Notes under the pieces: generated by a model
Told to the model about the DNA's origin: nothing
Seen by the model: only the letters and a program-made list of their open reading frames with translations
The model's database searches: none
Assembly: GCA_032768795.1 (NCBI GenBank)
Contig: CP136498.1
Location: 372,001-436,000, forward strand
Source: Tremella fuciformis
Lineage: Eukaryota > Basidiomycota > Tremellomycetes > Tremellales > Tremellaceae
Direction of reading: 5' to 3'
DNA length: 64,000 nucleotides
Position numbers and translations under genes: made by a program
Shown here: positions 20,209-29,499 of the stretch, in pieces
Layout of the letters: each line of letters starts with the position of its first letter
Numbering within the stretch: position 1 is the first letter of the stretch

Positions 20209-20478
20209 GCCGCATACGCCAAGATCGCTTTACTCGAGCGGGAGATCGCAGCCAAGGAAGAGTTGGAACGAGCAAAGAAGAGGCCCCGCAAGGGTATGAC
20301 CGTGGCAAATGTGGGACAACATCACTTCAGCACGCCCGCGGTGCTTCAGCAAGCCATCCAACTTGAGACCGAAGGAACCGGCCGTAGAGGCCGCCATGCA
20401 GCCTCTCAGCCTTCAAATACCATCCAGGACGGTCCAGAGAGGTCTCCTACACCCACCCCTGTCCCCATGAGGCTGTAG
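20209..20478 (+). pseudogene. pogo/Fot1 transposase, C-terminal 89 codons
   Basis: Continues the transposase frame that stops at 6031. It begins with a predicted coiled coil (KIALLEREIAAKEELERAKK), then a basic patch (KRPRKG) that could serve nuclear localisation, and a Ser/Pro/Thr-rich tail ending at TAG 20476-20478. The join is exact after removing the insertion and one TCGAG, so the Ty3 insertion is the only visible lesion in this gene. Confidence 0.92.
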
Positions 20479-20540
20479 ATGGTGCTCTGCATGCATGAAA
20501 GCGTTTCTCAGGCTGTATAAGGTTGTTCGGGATGAAGGGT

Positions 20541-20581
20541 GTCCATAAAGGGGGGGTGTCCATAAAGGGGGTGGTTGACGT
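20541..20581 (-). repeat. Right terminal inverted repeat of pogo element
   Basis: Perfect 41-bp complement of 2610-2650, followed by the TA target at 20582-20583. Confidence 0.93.
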
Positions 20582-20583
20582 TA

Positions 20584-20881
20584 CGTGACGACAACGTCGA
20601 AGACGATTGGATCCCAATGATATCGCCGAAGGGCCCACCTGTGGCACCCCGTGATACTAATGTGAATTAGTTTTATCTCGCACCCCGCAGCGTCCAATTA
20701 GGAATTGCCTGCAATGGAATTAGTACAGTCAGACAAACCGCGTGGTCCCGAGGGCACAGCCCTTGAGCAGAGTACTTGTAAGTCCTCAACAATGCATGTG
20801 ATAGTTGCCATTTGCTCAAGCTGCAAGTCTTGTGGGTGCAGACACTAATCATCACAATGGCCTCACTCTTTCTGTCCCAAG
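20584..20881. other. No gene seen
   Basis: AT-richer spacer between the pogo element and an LTR fragment; no ORF, RNA gene or repeat recognised. Confidence 0.5.
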
Positions 20882-20951
20882 TGTCACGCTCGAAGGGGTA
20901 GCCCAAGGTAAAGGGCATGAGGGGGTCTAGTCTCTGGCTCGTAAAGCAAGG
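20882..20951 (+). mobile_element. Truncated LTR start of a third LTR family
   Basis: Begins TGTCACGCTCGAAGG and shares GTCTAGTCTCTGGCTCGTA-type sequence with the solo LTR at 44470-44837. It is cut at 20951 by the Gypsy-2 LTR. Confidence 0.6.
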
Positions 20952-21355
20952 TGTCACGTCGGCCACGCCTCCATGATCACCAAAGCACGCCTACGAGCCT
21001 CGTTCCAGCCCAGCACGCCTGTCAAACACGTGAGCCTATCGTCGATCCTCGAGTAGCCTCGACGACGCTCGAGTAGCCTCGACGACTTTAGAGCTCGAGC
21101 CTCGTCGATGGTGTTTCAAGGAGAAAGCCCAAGGCGGTGCAGAGGAGGGCACGGGTGATATATATACAAGTCCTCACCCGTAGACCGTCCTTAGCACCGT
21201 GGTATTGAGTCCCATGGATAGAAAGTAACGGCGCAGCCGTGTTGTCGACGCACGAGAGGCTGTAGGACACACCTTCTCGTGGAGGACAGAGACAGATCAA
21301 CAGACAGCACGTGTGAGAGGGCCTATCAGTCGACGACCGGCCTGGCCCCGTGACA
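20952..21355 (+). repeat. Gypsy-2 5' LTR
   Basis: 404 bp, TGTCACGTCGG...CCCCGTGACA. It holds several CTCGAGTAGCCTCGACGAC units, a TATATATA box at 21158-21166, and TAGCACCGTGGTAT (21192-21205), the complement of the primer-binding site. Confidence 0.95.
21158..21166 (+). promoter_or_regulatory. TATA box of Gypsy-2 LTR
   Basis: GATATATATAC run about 33 bp upstream of TAGCACCGTGGTAT, which would therefore lie at the transcript 5' end. Confidence 0.7.
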
Positions 21356-21357
21356 GT

Positions 21358-21371
21358 ATACCACGGTGCTA
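21358..21371 (+). promoter_or_regulatory. Self-complementary primer-binding site of Gypsy-2
   Basis: ATACCACGGTGCTA, two bases after the LTR, is a perfect 14-nt complement of 21192-21205 in the LTR. This fits Tf1-type self-priming rather than tRNA priming. Confidence 0.75.
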
Positions 21372-21393
21372 CTACCTCTCACACGACTAGTTC

Positions 21394-22536
21394 ATGGCAC
21401 CATCGACTCGACGAACCACGTCGACAGATCCTGAGCATCAGCACATTGCACTACCCACAAACCTACGACTACCGGTGGACACTCGACTGAGAGCCGCCGC
21501 GACCAACATGGCCCAACCATTGGGTGATCAGCCGTCTGTGCAGCAGTTGCTCGCGCAAATCGTGCAGCTTCAGGCGGCCCTCGTCGAGCAGCAGGCGCAG
21601 CAACGACAGGGCTCGCCAGGCGTTGGGAACCCGTCCGAGCCGAAGGCGAACCCGCCTGACACGTTTAACGGCAAGGACCCAGCCGCTTTGGAGCGGTTCA
21701 TCATGCAGTGCGAGACGGTCTTCAAGCTGCAGCCGTCGAAGTTCTCTTGCGACACGCACAAGGTCATGTATGTGATCTCGTTCCTCAGGGGATTCGTGCT
21801 CGACGCGATTCAGCCCTTGGCGACAGGGCGAGACAGCGATTTGAACGAGAACGGAGAGCATGTCGAGGCTGGCGACTACCTCGACGAGAAAATTCGGACT
21901 TACGCTGGGCTTCGTCGCTACCTGCGCGAGAACTTTGGGGATCCCGACGCGAAGGGGACTGCTCGACGCAAGTACTTCTCGCTGCGGCAGACGGGATCGG
22001 CAGCCGAATACTTCGCCAAGATTCGGGAGTACACGTCAGTCCTCTCATGGGAGCTCGACGAGCAAGCAACGGCTCGTGCCAAGGAAGGGCTCTCCGACGT
22101 GCTTCAGGACGAGGTGGCCAGGCACCCCAAAGAGTTCGAGACCTTTGCCGAGCTGCAGGCGTTTGTGGTCCGCCTCGACAACAGTCTGCGAGCAAGGGAG
22201 GCAGAGAAGAACAAGGCGGAGAACAGGCGAGAGAAGAAGAAGACTGTCCTGGGCGGCAACAACGGCGGATCTACAGCGGTTACGTCAGAGGTTGGAGCGG
22301 CGGGGACGAACCCCAGACCCTCACCTGGCCCGACAACCTCGTCGAGTCTCAACTCCGCTGCAGCCCCTCGACGAGTCTACCCTCCTCGCCCTAGGCTCAC
22401 TCCGGACGAGCACGAGAGGCGAGGCAGCCAGGGCCTTTGCTTCAAGTGCGGAAACGCTGGGCATCTTGCGCGCGACTGCCCAGGCTCGTTCAACCCCGGC
22501 CAACGCGTGAAGCAGGAGCCGCAGGGGGAAGCCTGA
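21394..22536 (+). CDS. gag: Gypsy-2 Gag
   Basis: 380-residue Gag. A disordered N-terminus and a short coiled coil (QLLAQIVQLQAALVEQQAQQ, about 49-68) lead into the Ty3 gag domain (about 85-265), followed by a Lys/Glu-rich helix. One CCHC knuckle (CFKCGNAGHLARDCP) lies near residue 350. It starts 38 bp after the LTR and overlaps pol by about 100 bp in the -1 frame. It appears intact. Confidence 0.93.
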   Translation: MAPSTRRTTSTDPEHQHIALPTNLRLPVDTRLRAAATNMAQPLGDQPSVQQLLAQIVQLQAALVEQQAQQRQGSPGVGNPSEPKANPPDTFNGKDPAALERFIMQCETVFKLQPSKFSCDTHKVMYVISFLRGFVLDAIQPLATGRDSDLNENGEHVEAGDYLDEKIRTYAGLRRYLRENFGDPDAKGTARRKYFSLRQTGSAAEYFAKIREYTSVLSWELDEQATARAKEGLSDVLQDEVARHPKEFETFAELQAFVVRLDNSLRAREAEKNKAENRREKKKTVLGGNNGGSTAVTSEVGAAGTNPRPSPGPTTSSSLNSAAAPRRVYPPRPRLTPDEHERRGSQGLCFKCGNAGHLARDCPGSFNPGQRVKQEPQGEA

Positions 22537-25500
22537 GGGGTCCCGAGCTACAAGGAGAAACTCGAGGCCCCGCTCCATACACACTCTCCGCCCTCACGCC
22601 TCCTGAACAACCGACTTCACCTCTCAAATCCTCTAATCCGACGCCCACTCACCCACCGACGGGGTCCGCTTCCCTCGTCGAGGAAGATCAACATGAAGAA
22701 GAAGCAGAGGACCTGGAGTCCGAGAAGGAGTCTGTACAGAGTGCTAGTGATGCCGAGGAATGCATGAGCGGTGAGGCTTGCAGGCTGGGAAGGCATCAAG
22801 CTGTCGTAGCAGGAAAAGTGGACGGGACGGCCGCTTGCATACTGTTAGATACAGGCGCAGGCGGGACCTTCATTGATCAGGACTACGCCGAAGGCCAGGG
22901 CTTGACCCAACAGAAGTTGGAGCGACCCAGGAATGTCCTCCTGTTCGACGGCAAACCGTCATCCGCGGGCGAAATCACCCACGAAGTGGTGGCCCCGGTG
23001 GAGACGCTTGGGGAAACAAGTGAAGAACGGCTAGCGGTTATGCGGCTCGCAGGTGCAGACGTCGTGCTAGGGTACGACTGGATGCAAGAGAAGAGAGTAG
23101 TCATGGACATGGGAGCTATGGAAGTCACCCGTGGAGAAGAAAAGGTGGCCTCGTCGACGGTCGTCGAGGCTGCTTCAAGTGATCTGGCCATTTTGGCTAC
23201 CAGAGCAAGAAGAGAGAGAGGAAAACACGCGGGGCAGTCCCGTAGGAGCTCCCCGAACCATATCCCCTTGCGGATCAATCGGTGGGAGCAGAACAGGCTC
23301 GCCGCAGAGCGGCTGCGAGGGACTGTCACCGACGAGCTCGAGGAAGTGGTGGGGCGTTTGGACGGGCATCTTGGGTTTGACGAGTACACTCTGTCAGAGG
23401 AGGAGTCCCAGGCGGTGCGAAGGATCGTTCCGGAGTACTACCATGAGTTCCTCGATGTGTTCCACCCTCGTCGACCCGCCGACACGCTTCCGCCGAGTAG
23501 AGAATACGACCTGCGGATCAGACTGAAGGAGGGCGCAGAACTACGGGTCGCACCGCTTTACCAACTGTCGCCGGATCAAATGAGAGCACTCAGGGAGCTC
23601 CTCGCCAAAGAGCAAGCAGCGGGCAAGATCAGGCCATCGAACGCGGCGTATGGGTCGCCGAGCTTTTTCGTCCCTAAGAAGGTTGCCGGCGAATGGCGAA
23701 TGGTGGTCGATTACCGGAAGCTCAACGAGGCAACAGTGTCGGACGCGTACCCCTTGCCGTTGATTTCCCAAGTCACGGCTGATCTGGCAGAGTCAGAGTG
23801 GTACACCAAGTTTGACCTACCGGGAGCCTACCAGCTTCTTCGCATGGCGCCAGGACACGAAGCCTATACCGCCTTTAGGACGCCTCTGGGGATGTTCGAG
23901 TCCCTGGTAGTGCGAGATGGCTTGAAGAACGCGCCAGCAGTCTTCCAGCACTTCCTCAACGAGGTGCTCAGAGAGTTCGTTGGGCGGGGAGTGGTGATCT
24001 ACATCGACGACATTTTGGTCCACGCCAAGAGCCTCGACGAGCTTCGTTCCCTCACAAAGGCGGTACTCGAGGCGTTGCGGAAGGCGGGACTGTATGTGAA
24101 AGCGTCGAAATCCGAGTTCGAGAAGAGGAAGGTCGACTTTCTGGGCTTTGTCATCTCCCGAGAAGGCGTGGAAGCGAATCCGGAGTACGTGAAAGGTGTT
24201 GTCGACTTCCCAGCACCAAGCAACCTCCTCGAAGTACGCCGGTTCTTGGGTCTGGCAAACTATTACCGCCGCTTCGTACCCAACTTTGCCAAGGTAGCGC
24301 TCCCCCTAGTGTTGCTGACAAAGAAGGGAGTCCCGTTTGGTTGGGGAGACGCGCAGGCAAGAGCCTTCGAAGAGATCAAGAGGCGAATGAGCGAGCCCCC
24401 TGTATTAGCCCATTTCGACCCTGCATTCGAGACCATCGTGCAGACCGACGCTTCGCTCTACGGGTGGGGATTTGTGATATCACAGATTAACCCCTCGACG
24501 AGCCTCGAGCACCCGGTGGCCATAGAGTCTGGGTCGTTTTCGGGGGCAGAGTTGAACTGGACGACTACAGAGAAGGAGTTCCTGGCGATAGTGATGGCGT
24601 TCAAGCGGAAGCGACATCTCCTTCTGCAAGTAAGCTGCACGGTCCTCACGGATCACCACAACCTCAGCTATTGGATGGAGCCGAGGAAACTGAGTGGGCG
24701 GGTTGCGCGATGGGTCGACGCCCTGGCAGGATTCTCCTTCCGAATCGTGTATCGTCCCGGGCTCAAAGCGGCTTACCCAGACGCTCTGTCGAGGAGGCCC
24801 GACTACAAGCCTGATGGATTGGACCTGGAGGAGCAACGAGTGCAGGCCTTACCTGGGTTTGACCAAGAAAGCAAGGTCGAGACGTCGCTGGGGTACATGC
24901 TTCGGGCACTCGAGGAGCCTCGACGAGGCTCGTCGAGTCCAGATCCAGAGGCAAGAGAGGATCCGCAGACGGGTACTCGGAGCACCTGGGAGGAGGATGA
25001 GGAGTTCGAGCACGCTGGAGAAGAGTTGGAGAGGATCAAGAAGGAGGAGAACGGAGTGGTGATTGATGCGGCGGGATTCCCCAAGCTGTTTGGGTTGGTT
25101 CAAAGGATGGGCCTCGACGAGCCCACACGAGCCAAGGTAGAGCCTGGCGGGGCCCTGCGACTCAATGGGCGGCTATACCTCACTGGCAAGGGCGATGGGC
25201 GGCTCCGAGCCATAAGGGATCGACATGAGGGGATCCTAGCGGGACATCCGGGAATCACCAAGATGTTGGAGTTGCTCAGGAGGGACGTCTGTTGGCTGGG
25301 GCTGCGGCGCGATGTTGAGGCCTACGTACAGGGTTGTGCCATCTGCCAGAGGACAAAGACAAGCAGGCAGCGCCCTCATGGTCTCCTCCAGAGTCTCGAA
25401 GTCCCGGAAGGCCCGTGGCAAGCAATTTCCATGGACTTCATCGAGGAGCTCCCCGGCAGCCAGGGCTTCAACTCCATCCTCGTCGTGGTAGACCGCCTGA

Positions 25501-26501
25501 CGAAGTGGGCTATCTTCGTGCCGACAACGACTCGCCTCACAACGGCGGGACTCGTCGACCTCATCATCGACAATGTCGTGGCGCAGCATGGGTTGCCAAG
25601 ATCCATCGTATCTGATCGAGGGAGCAAGTTCACTAGTCGACTATGGGGAGCACTGTGTGGGGCCCTGGGGATCAAGATCAGCCTGTCGACAGCCTTCCAT
25701 CCCCAAACCGACGGGCAGACGGAGCGAGTCAATCAGGTCCTCGAGCAGTACCTACGGGTATTCTGCGATCACAGACAAGACAATTGGTCGAGTCTGCTGC
25801 AGAGAGCAGCCTTCGCCTATAACAATACCCAGCACTCGGCGATCAAGATGAGCCCGTTCGAGGCGAACTTTGGGTACTCGCCGCGATGGACTGATGACTT
25901 GAGAGAGAGCGCCGAGCGAGCGGAGATACCGTCGGTCAAGGAAAAGCTTGGGTCCCTCGACGAGGTGCACCGATCTTGCCAACAAGCCATACAGCAAGCC
26001 AATGAGCGGTACGCCAAGTATTACGATGCAAAGAGAAGGGATGCGCCAGTGTTGAAGGTGGATGATATGGTCATGCTGTCGATGGAGAACATCAAGACTC
26101 GTCGACCCTCGAAGAAGCTCGACATCAAATGGGGGGGACCATACAAAATCCTCGCTAAGACGGGTCCATCAACGTACAAGCTGGAGCTGCCGGCGACGAT
26201 GAGGGTGAGCCCGGTCTTCAACGTCCTCCGTCTTAAGCCATACCACCCGCCGAGAATCCCTGGACAGACCTACGACCCTCCGCCACCAGTGGAGGTCGAC
26301 GACGAGGGCCCTAGCTATGAGGTGAAGAACGTCGTCGACTCGAGGAAAAGGGGCAGAAAGGTGGAGTACCTCGTCGAGTGGGTGGGGTACGAAGGAACAG
26401 ATGAGGAGACGACCTGGGAACCAGTGGAGAACATTACTGGTGCTCTCGAAAGCGTCGAGAGCTTCCACAAAAGGAACCCAGGGAAACCAAGAGGAATATA
26501 A
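22437..26501 (+). CDS. pol: Gypsy-2 Pol polyprotein
   Basis: 1354 residues with canonical retropepsin DTGAGGTF, RT (MVVDYRKLNEAT, FTKFDL-like block, GLKNAPAVFQ and catalytic YIDD), RNase H (QTDASLYGWGF), integrase zinc region ending CQRTKTSRQ, integrase core (SMDFIEELP, VSDRGSKF, QTERVNQVLE), and a C-terminal chromodomain (YLVEWVGYEGTDEETTWEP). Unlike Gypsy-1, the protease active site is normal. The annotated start lies inside gag; translation probably comes from -1 frameshifting in the 22437-22536 overlap, not from this codon. No lesion seen. Close relatives are the remnants at 29500-32453. Confidence 0.94.
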   Translation: MLQVRKRWASCARLPRLVQPRPTREAGAAGGSLRGPELQGETRGPAPYTLSALTPPEQPTSPLKSSNPTPTHPPTGSASLVEEDQHEEEAEDLESEKESVQSASDAEECMSGEACRLGRHQAVVAGKVDGTAACILLDTGAGGTFIDQDYAEGQGLTQQKLERPRNVLLFDGKPSSAGEITHEVVAPVETLGETSEERLAVMRLAGADVVLGYDWMQEKRVVMDMGAMEVTRGEEKVASSTVVEAASSDLAILATRARRERGKHAGQSRRSSPNHIPLRINRWEQNRLAAERLRGTVTDELEEVVGRLDGHLGFDEYTLSEEESQAVRRIVPEYYHEFLDVFHPRRPADTLPPSREYDLRIRLKEGAELRVAPLYQLSPDQMRALRELLAKEQAAGKIRPSNAAYGSPSFFVPKKVAGEWRMVVDYRKLNEATVSDAYPLPLISQVTADLAESEWYTKFDLPGAYQLLRMAPGHEAYTAFRTPLGMFESLVVRDGLKNAPAVFQHFLNEVLREFVGRGVVIYIDDILVHAKSLDELRSLTKAVLEALRKAGLYVKASKSEFEKRKVDFLGFVISREGVEANPEYVKGVVDFPAPSNLLEVRRFLGLANYYRRFVPNFAKVALPLVLLTKKGVPFGWGDAQARAFEEIKRRMSEPPVLAHFDPAFETIVQTDASLYGWGFVISQINPSTSLEHPVAIESGSFSGAELNWTTTEKEFLAIVMAFKRKRHLLLQVSCTVLTDHHNLSYWMEPRKLSGRVARWVDALAGFSFRIVYRPGLKAAYPDALSRRPDYKPDGLDLEEQRVQALPGFDQESKVETSLGYMLRALEEPRRGSSSPDPEAREDPQTGTRSTWEEDEEFEHAGEELERIKKEENGVVIDAAGFPKLFGLVQRMGLDEPTRAKVEPGGALRLNGRLYLTGKGDGRLRAIRDRHEGILAGHPGITKMLELLRRDVCWLGLRRDVEAYVQGCAICQRTKTSRQRPHGLLQSLEVPEGPWQAISMDFIEELPGSQGFNSILVVVDRLTKWAIFVPTTTRLTTAGLVDLIIDNVVAQHGLPRSIVSDRGSKFTSRLWGALCGALGIKISLSTAFHPQTDGQTERVNQVLEQYLRVFCDHRQDNWSSLLQRAAFAYNNTQHSAIKMSPFEANFGYSPRWTDDLRESAERAEIPSVKEKLGSLDEVHRSCQQAIQQANERYAKYYDAKRRDAPVLKVDDMVMLSMENIKTRRPSKKLDIKWGGPYKILAKTGPSTYKLELPATMRVSPVFNVLRLKPYHPPRIPGQTYDPPPPVEVDDEGPSYEVKNVVDSRKRGRKVEYLVEWVGYEGTDEETTWEPVENITGALESVESFHKRNPGKPRGI

Positions 26502-26641
26502 CGCATGGACTACTGGCAGTGACGATGATCTGGATCGAGATTCGTCACCCAAGCTGAGTCCTATCCCTGCATCCCCTGTACAACATGAACAACACGGCAT
26601 ATGAACATGAGCTAAGAAAGAACTATGTACACTATCTACAT

Positions 26642-28410
26642 TCACGACCCCGAACCACTCGCCTCCGCCACGTCGTCGAACATGGGCCCGACCATCGCCC
26701 TAAGGTCCAGCCCCAGGAGCCTCGCGTGCCGCCTCGCCTCCTCGACGTGGTACGCCCTGTCCGCCGGGATGGACTGGGCCAGCGTGACATGGTGCTGGAG
26801 GACACCGATGTCGAGCCTCGTCAAGGGAGTCCACGACAAGGGAGCTGGCGCGGACGGGCGGGCAGGAGTCGACACCGGAGGCGGCGTCGGAGGCGGCACG
26901 GGAGGCGGCACGGGTTGTCGAACCGACCGGCGAAGTCGGTCGGTGAAGGCGGCTGGGCCGACGACAGGCGTGGGGGCGGGAGTCGGCGAAGACGGGTCGA
27001 CATCCGCAAAACTCACAGCCCGGCGAGCTCTGGGTGTCGAGGACGAGCCGGCGGGTCGTCGAGGAGTCGGGCTGGAGTTGAACGAGCAACCTGAGGCCGT
27101 GCCACAGGTGTAGCACTTCAACTTTGGCCCGCCTCCATCTAGGACCCTACACGGCAAGTTGTCCGTACGACACCGCCGGCATCGCTGGCGGCCGTTGAGC
27201 GTGCGGAGAGGTTGCCCTTTTGCCTGAGCCTGCAACATCAGCGAGAGATGACGGGAGGATAGAAGATGATAACGCACCAAGGCCCATGGGAGCGTCCTAT
27301 TCGATCCCCGGCCGAACGACGAGTAGAATGGCCCTGGGAATGAGCGAGGATCTCAGCAGATGACGAACGTACCGAAATAGGCGCGGTCCAGCGCGTTCCT
27401 ACACCGAACTCGAGGGCCAGCCTCGAGTAGCCTCGACGACGCCACACTTCCCTCCCCATCGGATCCTTTGCTGCCCGCTTCGGATCCTTCTCCCGTCGAG
27501 ATGCTCCCCTCCACGACGTCTTCTCCTACACCTGCGTTGTCCACGGCGGCCGGAAGAGCATCGGCTACCTCAGACACCCCAAGATACCGGGTTGAGGCTG
27601 AACGCAGGCGAGAGGAGTACATGCCGCCAACAGGCGACACGCGATGACGCTTTGGGGTTGGGGAGAGGGGAGGCGGTATCGTCGGCAGGGGAGTGTTACC
27701 TGGGGAACCGGGCCACTCGACTCGACGCCGGCGGCGTGGGTTGATTGCCGGGGTCGGAGAGTGGGATGGCGGAGGCATAGAAGGCGGGGGGAGGAGAAGG
27801 ATAGGCGAGCCGAGGGGGACGAGGGGATATGGCGGTATGATGGGGGATCCAGTCCCACCACCAACGTAGGGGCGAAGAGGCCGAGGCGAGACCGGCTCGA
27901 ACGGCAAGGAGTGGGCTTCTCGATAGCGACTCTCGCCAGCGAAAGCCGCGTCGGAAGCCTGGGAAGACGAGGGCGAGGCGTCTGAGTAGCCGCTGGACGT
28001 AGAGGAGGTAGCACAGCTACTCTCCCTAGCGGCTCTGACGGTCCCCTGGTGCCGACGGATCTCGGCGTGTATGTCTGCTAGCGAGCGCAGAATCGCTGTA
28101 CGCCCTGGGCATCAATACAAGCAGTAGGGTGGCTCGACAATCACTCACCGCTTGGCGCAGCACTGGCCGCATCCGACCAGTCGAGCTCATCGACGAGTTC
28201 GTCGATCTCCTCGACCGGTGTGGGCTCCGGAGTTCGAGGACGGACCGCCCATCGAGGGAACAGTCGAGGAGGGGGAGCGTCGACAGCCGACTCGGGGGAG
28301 GATGGCGGCGTCGTGGGGCTGGGGGAAGGGGTTTTGGTCATCATGACCAGGCGTAGAGGTCGTCCTCGGAGGACGATTTTGAGGGAGGGATGGGTGGCGT
28401 TGGAGAACAT
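26642..28410 (-). CDS. Antisense three-exon gene with zinc-cluster motif inside Gypsy-2
   Basis: On the strand opposite to gag-pol, between pol and the 3' LTR. I read exons 28410-28149, 28104-27373 and 27333-26642, with introns of 44 bp (GTGAGT donor, CCCAG acceptor) and 39 bp (GTACGT donor, CCCAG acceptor). Both are phase 1, and the three exons sum exactly to 562 codons. The N-terminus and middle are Pro/Ser-rich and disordered. Exon 3 carries C-x2-C-x6-C, an 11-residue loop and C-x2-C-x5-C (RCRRCRTDNLPC ... KCYTCGTASGC), close to a fungal Zn2Cys6 DNA-binding cluster. The C-terminus is helical. A TATAAA lies about 60 bp upstream of the chosen ATG (28408-28410). Function unknown; a transcription regulator or Gag-independent accessory factor is possible. 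The splice model is well supported, the role is inference. Confidence 0.68.
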
Positions 28411-28470
28411 ATGATGCGTTGGAGTGGAGAGTTTGGAATGGACGGGACAAGTAGCCTCGTCGAGGGGGGG

Positions 28471-28476
28471 TTTATA
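28471..28476 (-). promoter_or_regulatory. TATA-like box of antisense gene
   Basis: GGTATAAACC on the minus strand, about 60 bp upstream of the ATG at 28410. Confidence 0.45.
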
Positions 28477-29078
28477 CCTTTTGGAGGGGACATGGCGGGG
28501 ACGAGGGACGAGAGGGCACTTGACGACGAGAGCAGGCAACACGACTTTTCACGACAGTTTGGCGACTTGTTGCCTAGCAACGAGCAACATGATTGACAGA
28601 AGGGCGTAGCGCGGAGCGGCAATCACCGGTTATCTCGCGGCGACTGCCGCATTGGGCAATCTGACCCCGGCCTCGTGGCCGAGGTCGACTCGAGGTCGAC
28701 TTACATACGCGCAAATTCCAGCATGAGACGCCTACAGCTCAGCAACGGGCGGGCTATCCAGCACAGGGATCACCCTCGACACCACGCGCGTCGGGACACA
28801 TGCGGGCTGCACACTACCTGTGCCCGTGAGTCACTCCACGACGGCAACACAGCCTACGCCCCGACTAGCGCCTAGAAAGATAGCACCAGCTGCGCGAGAC
28901 CTCGAGCAACCAAGAAGGACGGACCGTCGACGAGACCAGGCCCTGCTTACACACCCACAGACCCTCGGGATCAGCCCTGCGAGGAATGACCAAAAGATAC
29001 GGCTTAGCGCACGGCGGGAGCAAAAGCTCAGGCCATACAAGCTGCCCCGCCTCGCCCGCCATCTCGCAGGAGCTCGAT

Positions 29079-29095
29079 TTCAGAGGGGGGCAGAG
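29079..29095 (+). promoter_or_regulatory. Polypurine tract of Gypsy-2
   Basis: Purine-rich AGAGGGGGGCAGAG directly before the 3' LTR, the expected plus-strand primer. Confidence 0.7.
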
Positions 29096-29499
29096 TGTCA
29101 CGTCGGCCACGCCTCCATGATCACCAAAGCACGCCTACGAGCCTCGTTCCAGCCCAGCACGCCTGTCAAACACGTGAGCCTATCGTCGATCCTCGAGTAG
29201 CCTCGACGACGCTCGAGTAGCCTCGACGACTCTAGAGCTCGAGCCTCGTCGATGGTGTTTCAAGGAGAAAGCCCAAGGCGGTGCAGAGGAGGGCACGGGT
29301 GATATATATACAAGTCCTCACCCGTAGACCGTCCTTAGCACCGTGGTATTGAGTCCCATGGATAGGAAGTAACGGCGCAGCCGTGTTGTCGACGCACGAG
29401 AGGCTGTAGGACACACCTTCTCGTGGAAGACAGAGACAGATCGACAGACAGCACGTGTGAGAGGGCCTATCAGTCGACGACCGGCCTGGCCCCGTGACA
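29096..29499 (+). repeat. Gypsy-2 3' LTR
   Basis: 404 bp, differing from the 5' LTR at only a few positions by eye (for example near 29231 and 29366). Confidence 0.95.

Larger units (their letters stand above)
2610..20581 (+). mobile_element. pogo/Fot1-type DNA transposon, interrupted by a Ty3 composite
   Basis: The element is bounded by 41-bp perfect inverted repeats starting ACGTCAACC and flanked by TA on both sides (2608-2609 and 20582-20583), the Tc1/mariner-pogo target. Inside are a roughly 2-kb repeat-rich 5' leader, the transposase gene starting at 4631, and the 3' part of that gene after a 14.2-kb Ty3 insertion. Without nested insertions it would be about 3.4 kb. It lies 47 bp upstream of the start codon of the gene at 150-2561. 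Confidence 0.92.
20952..29499 (+). mobile_element. Gypsy-2: Ty3 chromovirus with an extra antisense gene
   Basis: 8548 bp with two 404-bp LTRs (20952-21355 and 29096-29499), self-type primer-binding site, gag, pol in the -1 frame, then a roughly 2.6-kb 3' region holding a spliced gene on the opposite strand. The 5-bp flanks do not match (CAAGG versus AGCAG) and come from unrelated sequence, so the present borders are not a simple insertion. Confidence 0.92.
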
